A stretch of DNA of 64,000 bases from Hymenoscyphus infarciens (taxonomy: Eukaryota; Ascomycota; Leotiomycetes; Helotiales; Helotiaceae): contig LLCB01000025.1 of the NCBI GenBank assembly GCA_001414345.1, forward strand, positions 186,001 through 250,000, written 5' to 3'. The translations under genes and the position numbers were made by a program. Below are positions 46,127 to 58,531 of the stretch, in pieces; the stretch's first letter is position 1, and the number at the start of each line of letters is the position of its first letter. Below the pieces are notes generated by a model that worked only from the letters and a program-made list of their open reading frames with translations, searched no databases and was not told the origin of the DNA.

Positions 46127-46843
46127 ATGCTTTTCACACCACTCATGAGCGTTGTTCTCGCAAGCACTCTCATCTCCGCCAGCGCAGTCATTCCTCGCGC
46201 CTTGGCTGTCGACGAACTCCTCGTCGTGGTAAATGGCGAAGTCCAAGTCGTAAACAAAGCCGCCTACCTTGCCGACAACGCAGCTTTACTACCACCAGCA
46301 AACCTCACCCGCTCCATCACCACCGGGAACAAAACCACGCCTCTCACCAAGCGAGACTGCAAATCTCGAGACATCGTGTACAACGACCCAGTGCAAAATT
46401 TTCTCAATTGGGACGTCCCCATGTCCTCAGTCATCAAAGCTGGAACCAGCGACGCAAGTGTAGCAGTAACAGCGGGCTATCAAATCTCCAACTCCATTAC
46501 CGTCTCAGCCGGCTTATCCGGCTCTTTCTTCGAAGGAGTCCTGGGTGTCAGTTTTGGAATTCAAACTTCTCAATCTTGGACTTCCACTTATGCTGCTGCA
46601 TACACATTTCCCATTCCTGCTGGGTACTATGGTGCTGTCGTTAGTAACCCATACACTACCCGACACACCGGATATGCGATGAGCGGTTGTGTTGGGGATG
46701 TGGGTACGAAAACTACATATGTCAGTGATTCTTACACTTCCAAGGCATATGGAGGTTTGAGCTGGGTTGATGGCACTATTGGTATTTGTATTGGAAAGGA
46801 GTATCCTCTTAAGAACTGCATTGGTGATGGGTATATCTCATGA
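46127..46843 (+). CDS. Secreted protein, Celp0028-like effector candidate
   Basis: An intronless 238-aa frame. A signal peptide (about 1-20, MLFTPLMSVVLASTLISASA) is followed by a ~55-residue propeptide-like segment with two N-glycosylation sequons and a Kex2-type KR (75-76, TPLTKRDCK). The mature part is rich in Ser, Thr, Gly and Tyr with alternating hydrophobic residues (VAVTAGYQISNSITVSAGLSGSFF), suggesting a beta-rich fold, and has Cys near both ends (DCK, GCVGD, GICIGKE, NCIGD). It resembles proteins annotated Celp0028 in other ascomycetes; I give this from memory and it is tentative. It is intact, unlike its neighbours. Confidence 0.7.
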   Translation: MLFTPLMSVVLASTLISASAVIPRALAVDELLVVVNGEVQVVNKAAYLADNAALLPPANLTRSITTGNKTTPLTKRDCKSRDIVYNDPVQNFLNWDVPMSSVIKAGTSDASVAVTAGYQISNSITVSAGLSGSFFEGVLGVSFGIQTSQSWTSTYAAAYTFPIPAGYYGAVVSNPYTTRHTGYAMSGCVGDVGTKTTYVSDSYTSKAYGGLSWVDGTIGICIGKEYPLKNCIGDGYIS

Positions 46844-47340
46844 ATATGAGAGAGATTTTTTGTTAACGATTCAATGTAAACTGGAGATGAATGGGGATAT
46901 ACACACTCGCTTGGCTGGTTTTATGGTCTTGGGACAGGATTTGGGATTTTGTAACGGGGTGTTAGAATTTTGTTTGGGGTGGAGTATTTAGATAGATTCT
47001 TGTTTTATTATCAATGTTAATTCCCTTATGAAAAAAAGGCTCATGCTCGAGGCTTGTGATTGTAACCAGTAAACATTTCGCCAGCTCGCGAGTGACTAAC
47101 ATCAAAATTGTCAAAATAAGAGCTAAGTCGCTCTAGTATACTACCAATCAGCAAGCTTAAGACCATCTATACATTTACAACATAAACGTATATCAATTAA
47201 GCTATTAAGCTAGCATCGGAAGGGGGGAATAGAGCAACAGAACCTTATTGTCCGAACGACATCCGAGTGATTCCATTCTCCGAAAGCACCTGAGCACTGC
47301 ATCATACATAGCAGTTCTATCTTATTTCTCGCTGAATCTC
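46844..47340. other. 3' flank of the secreted-protein gene, transition to AT-rich block
   Basis: No gene. Composition falls from normal to strongly AT-rich around 47,340-47,400. Confidence 0.5.
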
Positions 47341-50058
47341 ATCTATATTAATTAATCTATAGTAGGGTTTCGCCGATTTTCGCTCGACCTCTTTTTTACA
47401 CCAAAAATTACCTTTTTAAAACTCTATTATAAAGAATACTTAAATTACCTTATATATTTTATTAGAGACGACTCTTTGAGTTTGAGATATCTATATCTTA
47501 TACTCTTACTACTCTTTATAGTCAAATTTCTTAATTATTATATATAAAATAGACTAAGTAGTATTTTATAATATACTATATATCGTCTAATTTTAGTACA
47601 TTCTATTGATTTTCTAACTCTATTTAAACCTTATATAACTTCTTATATAGTACTTTCTTAGTAGTTTAATCTTAGAGAAGTACTAATTAATTCTTTGAAA
47701 TAGTCTTACTTTTAAAATTTAGATCTTATTTATCTAAAAGGTTAAGTAAATAAAAGGTCTTATTTAGAATAACCTTTAGTATAGAAAAGCGTACGGGCGA
47801 CTATATACGAAGCTTTACTATAAATAAGTTATAGAAAGTAAAAGTTAGACCTAGATACTAATATAATATTTATTCTAAATATCGCGATATATATCGTTAA
47901 TTATTACTAGACTACTCCTATCTAATATAAATATTATTATTAAAAGATTAACAATTATTAATAAATATTAAGTTTTTAATAATAAGCTTTATAGTATTAG
48001 ATAAATACTATATAACTGATATTTACTACTTGAAACTTACTTTATTATATTAAAAAGCTATTATAGAACTCTTAATTTAGAGAATTAGTCTCTTAAAGGT
48101 TTTAATAATTAGAAATTATTATATAAAATATATAACTTTATTTTTTATTTAAGACTATATATTCTATTAGATTATAACTAGAAGAACTATTTTTCTCTAG
48201 ATTAAAGATTTTCTACTAATAAAAGTCATATTATTAGTTATTCTTAGAAATCTAATATAGTATTAGCTTACTTATTATAATATTATAGTAATTAATATAG
48301 ATACTACTTTTTTAATTATTAAAGATAGAAATACTATCTAATTAATTTATTTCTAATAGAAATAGTACATTTTATACGCTTCTAGTACGTTTTTTAGTAT
48401 ATTCGTTATTTATTAAATATAAGTAAAATAGTAGTATCTTTATAAGCGAAATAGTAGTATATCTATTAGTTATTATCTACTCTTTTTAGATAAATCTCTA
48501 CTTAAAAATAGTAAATAGTAACTAAGTATATATAAACCTTCTCTAAGTAAAAATAGTCCTAAAAATAAGACTAAAATAAGCTTATTAATACTCTTAAAAT
48601 ATATATATACTAATATAAATACTACTTTTATATTTCTAATAGAAATACTATCTATTTTAAATATAAATACTACTATTTCTAATTTATTATATCTAATCTC
48701 TTATATATAGATACTCTTATTTAGAATAAGAGAAGACTAATTTTAGTCTTTTCTTCTATATTAGTACCTAGTATCTATTTATATTATTCTTTTAAATACA
48801 CTTCTATATATCTCTTTAATAGTCGTATATATTTCGTGTCGTTATATCTTTAGAAGAGATAGTTATAATATTACAATCTAGTTTTTCTATAACTCGTACT
48901 TGTTTAAATTAATATATCTATATAAAATAACTAATTTTAAGATAGTACTTCTAAATTAATATTCTTGAAATATACTAATTCTTAGAGAAGTAGTTCTTAG
49001 CTAGCTATCTTTTAACAAATTCCTTTAAACTATCTATTTATAAAATAACTTTAAGAGATATTTTCTAAGCTATTATTTCTAAGAGATTATTTCTAAATAC
49101 TATATAGTAAAGTAACTCTAAACTAACTATCTATAGAAGATAATATTTATAACTAAGAAAAAGATTTCTAGAATATTTCTAAGAGCTTATATATTGATTC
49201 TATATTATAAAGTAATTCTAAGTAATATACTATCTAGTACTATTTCTAAAAAAAAAAATTATTAAAGATATAACACTTTCTTTTAAATAACTAACTAATT
49301 CTCTAACTAATTTCTAAAGTTTTTCTAAGTTAAATATCTTAAGCTTAAATTTCTAAGAAATAGATTTCAGACTTTAGATTTCTAAAGATCTTATTATATC
49401 TAAGCTAAGCTAAGCTAAGCTAAGCTAACTCTTTCTAAGCTTAGAAAAACTTACTTTAATTTAATTTAATAGTAATATTTACTATTTCTAAGAGAGAGAT
49501 AATACCGAGCGAAGCCGAGCGCGCTAATTTATTTCTAATTCCGAATATAGACTAAATTATATACTAAGTTCAGTATGACTTATTTTCTAAAAATACCTAC
49601 CTATCTATCTACTATACTTCTAATAGTACTCTCTCTTAATAAATCTCTATATTTTAACTTATAATCTATCTAAACTACTTACTCTCGGAAAAACCTTAAC
49701 GAAACTATAACTATAACTATAACTCTAACTACTACTAAGAAAGATTCTAAAACTTTAATCTAAAGACTTAAATTAGAAGCTAATAAACTCTCTTATATTT
49801 TCTATTTATTTTTACGATTTTCTTAGAAGAGGTTTAATAAGTTATAAGATAGTATACTCTTTTAAGTTTATAACCTTCTTTTAATAATTTCTTATAAAGT
49901 ATCTATATTTGATAAACCTTCTCTATTTCTATTTCTAGGTTAGTATAATAAGAAAAGCTATAGTAGAGATATATATATAAGTAATTAAATTAGCTAGTTT
50001 TATAAAAATCTCTATAAATACTATATTAAATTATTCCTGTAAATATTATTTTATATTT
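47341..50058. repeat. AT-rich, RIP-like block left of the hAT element
   Basis: No open frame of note. It contains an inverted partial copy of repeat A (about 48,690-48,846) and a short (AAGCT)n microsatellite near 49,400-49,428. Confidence 0.75.
48690..48846 (-). repeat. Repeat A, partial inverted copy
   Basis: Reads as the reverse complement of about 53,367-53,525, including CTCTTATATATAGAT at one end and ATATATTTCGTG at the other, with many transitions. Confidence 0.65.
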
Positions 50059-50066
50059 TTTTAGTC

Positions 50067-52941
50067 TAGTATAGAGAATACGTATAGTTTTTAAAGAACT
50101 AAATATACTAACTTACTATATAGTTAGTTTTAGTAAATTTTACTTAGTTTTAAATTACTTATCTAAAACTATAGTTAGTATAGTTCTATATAGTAAAACT
50201 ACGTAGTTTTATAAACTAAGTAGCTTTTTAATATTATATAAAATATATAATAATATATTAAAATTTTATAGTTTTAGCTAGGTTTCTAGGAAAGTTTAAG
50301 ATTTAAGAAGTCTAGAAAAGAGGAAAACTAAACTCTTTTAAGCTATATTTTAGTAGTTTCTAGGCTTTCTATTAGCTAAGCTCCTACTATCTATCTTATA
50401 ATAAACTTTAAACGTTAGTAATACTATTATTAAAATAATAATAATAATATTAATATATTACTAAAAGAAGCTTAGACACTCTCTAGAAAGTTAGTAAGAG
50501 TTTCTAAACCTATACTAAAGACACGCTAACCTCTTATATCCTTTACTCCTACCTAAACTAAGGCCTAGGCCGCCGCTATTACTAAAGAAGTAGCTATTCT
50601 AAATAACGAACTAGGAGATAAAGATATAGACTAGGAATAAGCACTTTTATATATACTTAGTAAGTCTTCTTCTACTAACTTGTCTTATTTAGTTTCCTCT
50701 AGTTTATCTACTAGTTCAAAGTATAAATATATATAAAAGTTAACTATAGAGTAATAATACTCTTAGGTATAGAACTATATACTCTTAGTAGATATTAATA
50801 CTAAATATATATATTAAACGACGAAAAAGGACTTCTAGGATTATAAGTATTATATATAATAGTATTAAGTCTTATCTAGTACTAGAATTATATAAAAACA
50901 CCTAATTAAAGTTTAGCAACGTTGAATTAGCTATAGTAATAGTATCTTACTTAATCTAAAAGTACTTAAATATCTCTAGATATAAGTATACTCTCTAGCT
51001 TTTAAGCTAATAGAGGTTTCTAAGATTAAAGCCTTCTTATACTATCTTAATTCTAATATACTAGTTTAGCTTCTACTTATATATTATGTAATTTATAGAT
51101 AGATCTAAAACTAATATAATATATAAAAAGTTTAAATCCGCTATTTACTTAATAGTATACTCTTAAAGATCTATATCTTATATAACCTCTAGAGCTTACT
51201 AAATACTCTTAGAATATTTAGTATACTAGCGTATTTTATAAAGGTAGATAGAAAGCCTTAATTAGTAGTATTAGCTTTTAAAGAAGTTAAAAGCTTATAT
51301 ATAAGTAAGTATCTTAAGAAGGCGATTATTAAGGTTTTAGAAAATCAGAGTTTTATATAAAATTTAGAATACTTTTAAATAAATAATACTTTAAATAATA
51401 ATATAATAATAGAGTTCTTATAGTTAAGTATATACTTCTTTTACTCTATTTAATACCTTTACTAATCTTTTAGAAATATATCTTAAATATAGAATTCTAA
51501 ATTATACTACTCTTAAGTATTAAATACGTTATATAGGTTATATTATTAACCTTACTATCTAGTCCTTCCTCTTTTATAGAACTAAAGATACTCTCGATTA
51601 TAAAAATATCGATTAACCTTTAGTATTTTAAGTAATAATAGATTATATTAAAAATTAGTATAAAATTAAACCTCTTAGTAAACTTTATAATATTATAGTA
51701 TATATTTAAAGAAGTATTTAATAGCTTATAGTATATAAAAAGATTATAGAATTAAAACTTAAAAGAGATAATAGTACGTAGTAGAATTCTTAGTATAATA
51801 TATTAGATAGTACACTTATTTATAAAAACAATATACGTCTTTACTTTAAGCACTTTCCTTCTAAAAAGAAAGAAGACTTTAAGTATAATAAAGATAATAT
51901 ACTCTCTAATAATAATTAATATATTATATATATTATATATAAGTTTCTAAAGTAATTTAAGTATACTACTAAAACACTTAACTTAGATTATTTAATACTT
52001 TTAAAAGCACTTATTATAATAGATTATTATCTCTTAGCTTTTAAGCGTAGTAAAAGAATATTTATAAAAGATCTTATACTCTTATAACTATTTAATTTAG
52101 ACTAGGAGAAGCTAACTAAATATTATTAATTATCTAATAATTTACTAGTATATACTATAGCACTTATATTAAATCTACGCTTTAAATAGTAGTCTATTAA
52201 TAAGAATTAGAAAAGAGCTCTTTAAGACTCTATTAGAGGTTTAGTACTTAATCTCTAGAAAGAATATCGTCTAATAACCTTAGTATTACTTAATAATCTT
52301 ACTACTACTACTACTACTTTAAAAGATAATAATAACCTCTTTTCCTTATTCCTTTATACTACTTTTAATAAGATCGATAGTATATCTACTACTAACGAGT
52401 ATAAGCACTATTATATCTCTCTTATTATACTAATATATTTAAATCCTATTAAATAGTAGCCTAAGCCTATCTAATAAAAGTAGTATCTAAATCTCTCTTA
52501 AATAGCTCTTAATATACTCTTAATACCTGCTATGTCTACTAGGCTAGAGCGACTCTTCTCTAGTACTAAAATTATAATTACTAATTATTAGAACTATCTT
52601 AGTATACTCTTAATAAAAGCTCTTATATATCTAAAGTCTTAGTTTAGTTTACTTAATATAGAAGATACTATAATAAAGGTTAAAAGAGAGATTAAAGTAT
52701 TAGAGAAGAAGAATAATAAGAGAATTATAAGAGAGGTTAATACTTTAGTTACTACTAAAGAGCTACTTTTAGATTAAAAATAGTAGCTCTTTTTACTTAT
52801 AGTTTTTAAAACTATAATAGTTTATATAGTTAGTTTTATTAATTTATTACTTAGTTCTACTAATAGTACTAAAACTATAGTATAGTTTAGTATATTTAAA
52901 ACTAGATAAAAACTAGGAAAACTATACTATTCTCTATACTA
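50067..52941 (+). mobile_element. Decayed hAT transposon with TIRs and 8-bp target duplication
   Basis: The ends are inverted: TAGTATAGAGAATACGTATAG at 50,067 and, read from the right end at 52,941, TAGTATAGAGAATAGTATAG. TTTTAGTC lies directly outside both (50,059-50,066 and 52,942-52,949); an 8-bp duplication is the hallmark of hAT elements. Inside, on the plus strand, about 50,840-50,910 still looks like a BED zinc finger (Tyr/stop codons at expected Cys/Trp positions, then KHLIKV), and 52,520-52,640 reads LIPAMSTRLERLFSSTKI and on to a YLKS end, the hAT C-terminal dimerisation region. All frames are broken by RIP-type stops. Confidence 0.85.
52520..52640 (+). pseudogene. hAT transposase dimerisation domain remnant
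   Basis: PAMSTRLERLFSSTK matches the conserved hAT motif in which a small residue and Ser precede an E-R-x-F-S core. Stop codons replace expected Arg and Trp codons further on. It fixes the plus-strand orientation of the element. Confidence 0.8.
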
Positions 52942-52991
52942 TTTTAGTCTCTATTATTTAAGTATTATTACTATAGATAGTAATTATTTCT

Positions 52992-54114
52992 TATTACCTA
53001 CTTTAGTATTTCTACTAGTATACTTTATAAGTATAGTAACTACTTCTATAGTATAGTAATAATACCTCTTCTCTCTTTCTTAAAGTAGCTTCCTCTATTA
53101 ATTCTTATTCTAAACTTATTTTAATATATATATTAGTAGGTTATCTAAGAATTCCTTCTCTATATCTATCTTCTTATATATAATTATAATAAAAGTCCTC
53201 GTATATACTAAGATAGTATAGTAATCACGGATTAGTAGCTAGAGAGAGAAGAAGAATAGTGTTTATTAATATATTTAGTTTATAACTAAGAAAAGTAGTT
53301 AATAAGTTAGAGAGAAAGAGAGAGAGAAAATAAATTAAAAATAGATAATTAAAAAGTAAGAAGTAATTATAATAGCACGAAATATATACTACTATAGAAG
53401 AGGTATATAGAAGTACGTTTAATAGAATAATATATATAAATACTAAGCTCTAATATAGAATAAAAGGAAAAACTATCTCTCTTCTATACCGAGTATAAAC
53501 ATCTATATATAAGAGGTTAGAGACTACTAAGTCCTAATAATAATAATAACCGAACTCTTTTTAATATAGATAATAAAATAATAAGAGCTTTAAAGCTAAA
53601 TATATAAGGCTTTAAAGCTAAATATATAATATCTAAACCTTAATCTCTTTAACATCTTCTATTATATAAGTATTAGATTAATTATAAAACTTAGCTCTAA
53701 GATATTAAAGATATTAGCAGTTTTATAAATACTAGTAATTTAGAATAACGTGCTATTATATCTTATTACCTACTCTAGTATTTCTACTAGTATACTTTAT
53801 AATATAGTAATAATACCTCTTCTCTCTTTCTTAAAGTAACTTTCTCTAATAATTCTTATTCTAAAGCTATCTTATTATATATATTAGTAGGTTATCTAAG
53901 GATTTCTTCTCTATATCTGTCTTCTTATATATAATTATAATAAAAGTCCTTATATATACTAAGATAGTATAGTAATCGCAGCTTAGTAGCTAGAAAGAGA
54001 AGAAGAATAGAGTTTATTAATATATTTAATTTATAACTAAGAAAAGTAATTAGTAAGTTAGAGAGAAAAAGAGAGAGAAAATAGAGTAAAAGATAGAGAA
54101 TTAAAAAGTAAGAA
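52992..54114. repeat. Repeats B-A-B
   Basis: Repeat B occurs at about 52,992-53,359 and 53,760-54,114 in the same orientation (shared features include CCTCTTCTCTCTTTCTTAAAG and GGTTATCTAAG). Between them, repeat A at about 53,367-53,748 matches about 1,669-2,026 at the other end of the window. The copies differ mainly by transitions. The unit may be part of a further transposon, but no ends or coding traces identify it. Confidence 0.7.
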
Positions 54115-55140
54115 GTAGTATTTTTAGAAATAGAGAAATAAATCAAAAGAGTATATAAAACTAGTACTATAGAAAAGAGAAGATATAATAGAAATATATA
54201 TTAAATATTAGAATAGGTATTTCTTATCTCTCCTTTATTAATAGAAAGATATTAATATCTTATTAACTCTAGTAACTTATTATTAACTATATTTTAAAAT
54301 TCCTTAGCTTATAAGTAGAGGCTTAAGATCTAATATTAAACTAGTTCTTTAAATCTTTTTTTCCGCGCTTCTACGCTATCTATAGTTATAGTTAGCTCTA
54401 TCTATTTATCCTCTTTCTCTACTTAAAAAGAGTAAAAAGAGAAGAGTAGCTAATTATAAAAAGTATAGATATCTATTTTAAAGAAGGAAATAAATTAGAA
54501 GTATATTTCAAAGAAGTGCTTTTATTCTTAAAAATTATAAGCTTTATTAATCTCTTTATATAGTTAATATTACTAGTTGTAACCTATATAAAGAAAATTA
54601 CAAAGACCTCTAGTTATTTAATAATATCTATAAGAACTAACTAGTTTTTATTCTTTCTTAGCTTCTTTTTTCTAGAATAGAACTCTTAAATTAACTTTAA
54701 CTTTAGATATATAGACTCTTTCTTAATATAAAGAACTTTTTTATTTTCTTTAGTTCTAACTATGATTTTCAAGAGTAGTAAGAGAAGGATTAAGAAGGCG
54801 GCCTTATAAAAGCACTAGTTATTATAAGTCGGAAAAAATACTACTAAGAGAAGAGTAACGAATATTAAGAGCTTAGCTTTCTTTCTTAGTAGTTATACTA
54901 TATTAATATTATTATTATCTACTTTAATAAGAGTATTTCTAGGGTCTTTATCTCTTATTACTACTTTATCTAGAGTGAGGTGGTTATTAACTAGAAGAAT
55001 AGATATAGGCGAGTTCTTAGAATAGGGTTTTAACTTTAATAGAGTCGATACCTTAGCTACTACTCTATTACGCATCTTAGAGTCGGTGATATAACACTTA
55101 GTATTAGGAGTCTATATAAATAACCTTAATTTAATAAGAA
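54115..55140. repeat. AT-rich, RIP-like block right of repeat B
   Basis: Stop-rich, no gene. Composition returns to normal rather abruptly near 55,140. Confidence 0.7.
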
Positions 55141-55912
55141 TAACTGAGGTTATGGTTCAGCAAAGAAGCCAACGATGGCACGATGCCGAGTCGAGGCGAG
55201 ACAAAGAAGTAGCGCCTCTTAAAGCTTCTAGAAAAGGAAGGAACGCGTAGGAGAGGTAACCTGGTCTCAAGGTAGGTAGCTCTATAGTCGATGGTAGTAG
55301 GAAATGAAAGACAAGTAGAGGTTAAGATCTCATGGAAATATAAACTAGGGTAACTACTCTTTACACTCTTTAAGTTAGGAAAGGGAAGGAGTAGCCTGAG
55401 AACGAAGAATGGAAGTTTGGAAGAGCTTCTGGGTCCCGCAGAAAAAGTACCTTATGGTGCGTAAGGTATCTTAGGGGTAGTTGAGGAAGGCGCGACTAAA
55501 GACGGCCCTATGACCACGGGTTGCTTCGTGAGCTTAAGTCTCAACCAGAGGTATTAAATAAAAATATGCTGTGGCCATACTTCTTGCTTCGCATGGAGCC
55601 AAAACAAATATAATAAAAAAATTAACAAGGCGCGAGGGAGGAGCACCTAATTAACTATCAAAGGATGCCCGGAAAAGGAAAAAGAATAAAAAACCCCTAC
55701 AGTTTTTAGCATTCCACCTTCTGATACACCCACCCATTTAGATTCATTTCATTCGATTCCTAAAAGAGGAAGAAAACTGGATACGATTTATAACCGCCCC
55801 TCGCATTTATACCCAAGCCCATCCTCGGCCCTCTACTCATCTCGAGAGATGCCACGAGCAACGCCTCGTAATGCCCAGACAAGCTTACCACCAAAGGTCC
55901 CAATCCAGAAAA
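55141..55912. other. Transition region, 3' of the M28 gene
   Basis: Normal to moderately AT-rich DNA; no gene recognised. Confidence 0.5.
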
Positions 55913-58531
55913 TTACTTCAGACTGCCATACGCTTTCCAAATCCGGCCCTCGATGATCCCCACCCACTTGTGCGCCTTGCCGAAATCTTGCTCATCAATA
56001 GCTTCCACCAAACCAGGGAAAACAGCACCAGCATATCCTGTCCATAATCCCGGAGCGAAGATAACATGCTTGAACCATGATCGCCCTTCGAGTCCCTCTT
56101 CGTATAGGAATTTTCTCTCGAGGTATTTGTACTTTTCGTTTACACGTCGAATGTGGATGATGAGCTTGATCTTGGAGATCCACTTCCACCATGGAAGATC
56201 AGTGCCAGCTTCCTCGGCGAGCTCTGCGGCCCATGAATCTACGATAAGTTAGCAACGAGTATTTGTATAAGTCGTTTTTCAACTACTGAGATCGGCAGTG
56301 GGAGCCTCAAGGAAAAAAAATATAGCTTACCATGAGCTTGAGCAGCCTCCTTCAACTTGCGTGCGGCCTTGTGCAAGCCAACGAATGAGAGCTTGAGTTT
56401 CTCTACATCCCCCTTGGGTGCCTCGGGAGTCGGTCGTTCACGAGCTTCCAAGTCTTCCTCTTCTGTTGATTGTCCAGTCACCAATGCCCCGAGCTTCGAC
56501 TCCACTTGTGAAATATATCCATCAATTGCAACTGCATAATCAGTGGCATTCAATGGGATGACAGGCGCTTCTGCGAGCTTGGCGGTAAACACTGCCCAAA
56601 GTTTGGCTACAGCAGCATGATAGTGGAATCCAGGATCTAAAACGGTTAGTTCAATTCAAACAGGAGGATAGAAGATAGGACAAACCTCCATAGGTGTTCA
56701 TCCAATAGAAGGAATCGTAGTTGGAGTGGTATTGGTACACTGGCGCGCCGGGGTCAGTCGTGAAACCCATGTCGATGGAAGGAATTCCGGCGAAATCTTG
56801 AAATGCCGTAAAATCACTTCCGCTTCCCATGGTGCTGATTTTCTTGTCCCACAAGTCTCCAATAGTTTGACCAGGAATTGTCTGGTTGGGTGATTGGATC
56901 AAGTCGGCAACCCCATAGATGAGATTATTCAAAAGAGGGCTTGCTGCAGCTTTGAATATAGGTCCAGTTGTGGCGACATCAACGTTGACGTAAGCCACGT
57001 TTGCATGCCGCAACCATGGTAGGTATTCCTCAACCCATTCGGTAGATCCAATAAGTCCATATTCTTCGCCGTCCCAACTGGCGAATACAATCGTGCGAAG
57101 AGGCTTCCATCCTTTCGAGACAGCCACGCCAAAGGAGCGAATCACCTCGTTGAGTGCCGCAGAACCACTATTTGGACTAGAAGCAAACGAGAATCAGTCA
57201 TCAAACCCGAAAGAATTAATTTGAAAATTCCCGAGAAAAAGAGGAAACAAAAGACAAACTTACTCTCCAGCACCTCCAGCAATCCAAGCATCACGATGGT
57301 TTCCAATTACAATGACCTCGTCAGTCAATGTTCCGTTGATTGTACCAATGACGTTCCACAGAGGTGTGGTAACATATTCCTGCTCATTGACCAGGTTCAA
57401 GACCGAATTGTCTGGAGAAGGCCCAATGTTGTATTCCACGCCCTTGTACTTCAATCCTAAGTTCTTGTTCCAATACTTATTCAAGTCCTTTGCTGCAGGG
57501 CCATGGCCATTGAGAGCAGTGAGAATTGGCAATGCGTCCACATAAGAAATTGGAATGGAAGGAATCGAGGGAATTTTGCCCTCGACTGGCTCGCGTGGAA
57601 CCCCAGGCTTGGAGGGATATCCAGGTGTGGTAGGATCACCTGGTGCGATACTCAAAAATTGAGCACTACCTCTCTGCACACTGCTTGGATTTCTCGCAGG
57701 TCCTTCGGGGTATGGCTTTACACCGTTCTCCTCTGTAACTTCTCCGTCATCTCCAGGGTCGGAGTAGAGCGCAGCACCAATCATTCCCAATTCTTGAGCA
57801 CGCTTGATCTTGAGCCCTCTAAAGATTCCACCATATCTTGCGATGGCGATCTTGCCCTCCAAGGAGACGTTCAATTTGATGAGATCCTCAAAATCCTGAT
57901 ATGTTCCGTAGTTGACATAAACATAGGAGCCTGTAACATTTCCACTAGCAGAGTATCCATGAAATGTTGGGATGCGGTTCTCCAATCCAGTGGTTGGGTC
58001 CTCTTCCAGTACATCTTCCTCCAAGCTTGCCTCAAATTCGAGCTTATTCTTCTTGTACAAAGCTAGTCGATGACCAAGTGGATAGTTGATGTAAACATCG
58101 TATGTAGCAATATCGGCCTGAATGCCAAACTCCTGCCATCTTTCCTGAGTCCACAGCACCTGGCTGTAGTTCTTGCCCGCTAGATGTGGACCAGAGGTGT
58201 AGTATCTACTCCATTCTTGTGCCTTTTCTTCTTTGGGGGTTTCGATGAGAATGTTTTGGAGCTCTTCGAAGGAGAGTGCGTTTGGGGTATGGTCGGGAGG
58301 AGAGGGGTGGTGGTGGTGAGGAGGTCGTGGGTGATGCCTGGGAAGCAAGCTCACAGGTAAGAGAAATAGGACGACGAGGGCGATCAACGACGAGCACAAA
58401 GCAATTGTGCAAAATCGACGAATGAGGCTATGCGAGTATCTTGGTCTCGGTGAAGGTGAACCGACCCGGACGGTGGTAATGAGGGGTGTTCGTTCGCTCG
58501 CCATCTTCTTTTCCTCCTCGAAGCTACCCAT
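55913..58531 (-). CDS. VPS70: Vps70 / glutamate carboxypeptidase II-like M28 membrane protein
   Basis: Minus-strand exons 58,531-57,264, 57,176-56,686, 56,636-56,331 and 56,238-55,913 give 796 aa, fully in frame. A cytosolic tail with ERTPL precedes one membrane segment (about 41-63) and a Pro/His-rich stalk. The lumenal part has the three transferrin-receptor-like domains: a protease-associated insert (KIAIARYGGIFRGLKIKRAQELG), the M28 core with zinc-ligand residues in HRDAW (412-416), GAGDPNSGS (Asp423) and DGEEYG (Glu460-461), the FHYH/YHSNYDSF region, and a C-terminal helical dimerisation domain ending in YGSLK. So the catalytic zinc ligands look intact. Yeast Vps70 affects vacuolar sorting; human homologues are carboxypeptidases. 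Confidence 0.9.

Noticed and set aside
49399..49428. Telomere-like repeat
   Set aside because: The unit is AAGCT, not TTAGGG; it is a short microsatellite within decayed DNA.
53925..54146. 73-codon minus-strand frame
   Set aside because: It lies within repeat B, is Leu/Ser/Tyr-rich from base composition, and has no counterpart in the other copy.
54893..55075. 60-codon minus-strand frame
   Set aside because: An isolated frame in AT-rich decayed DNA with no recognisable similarity.
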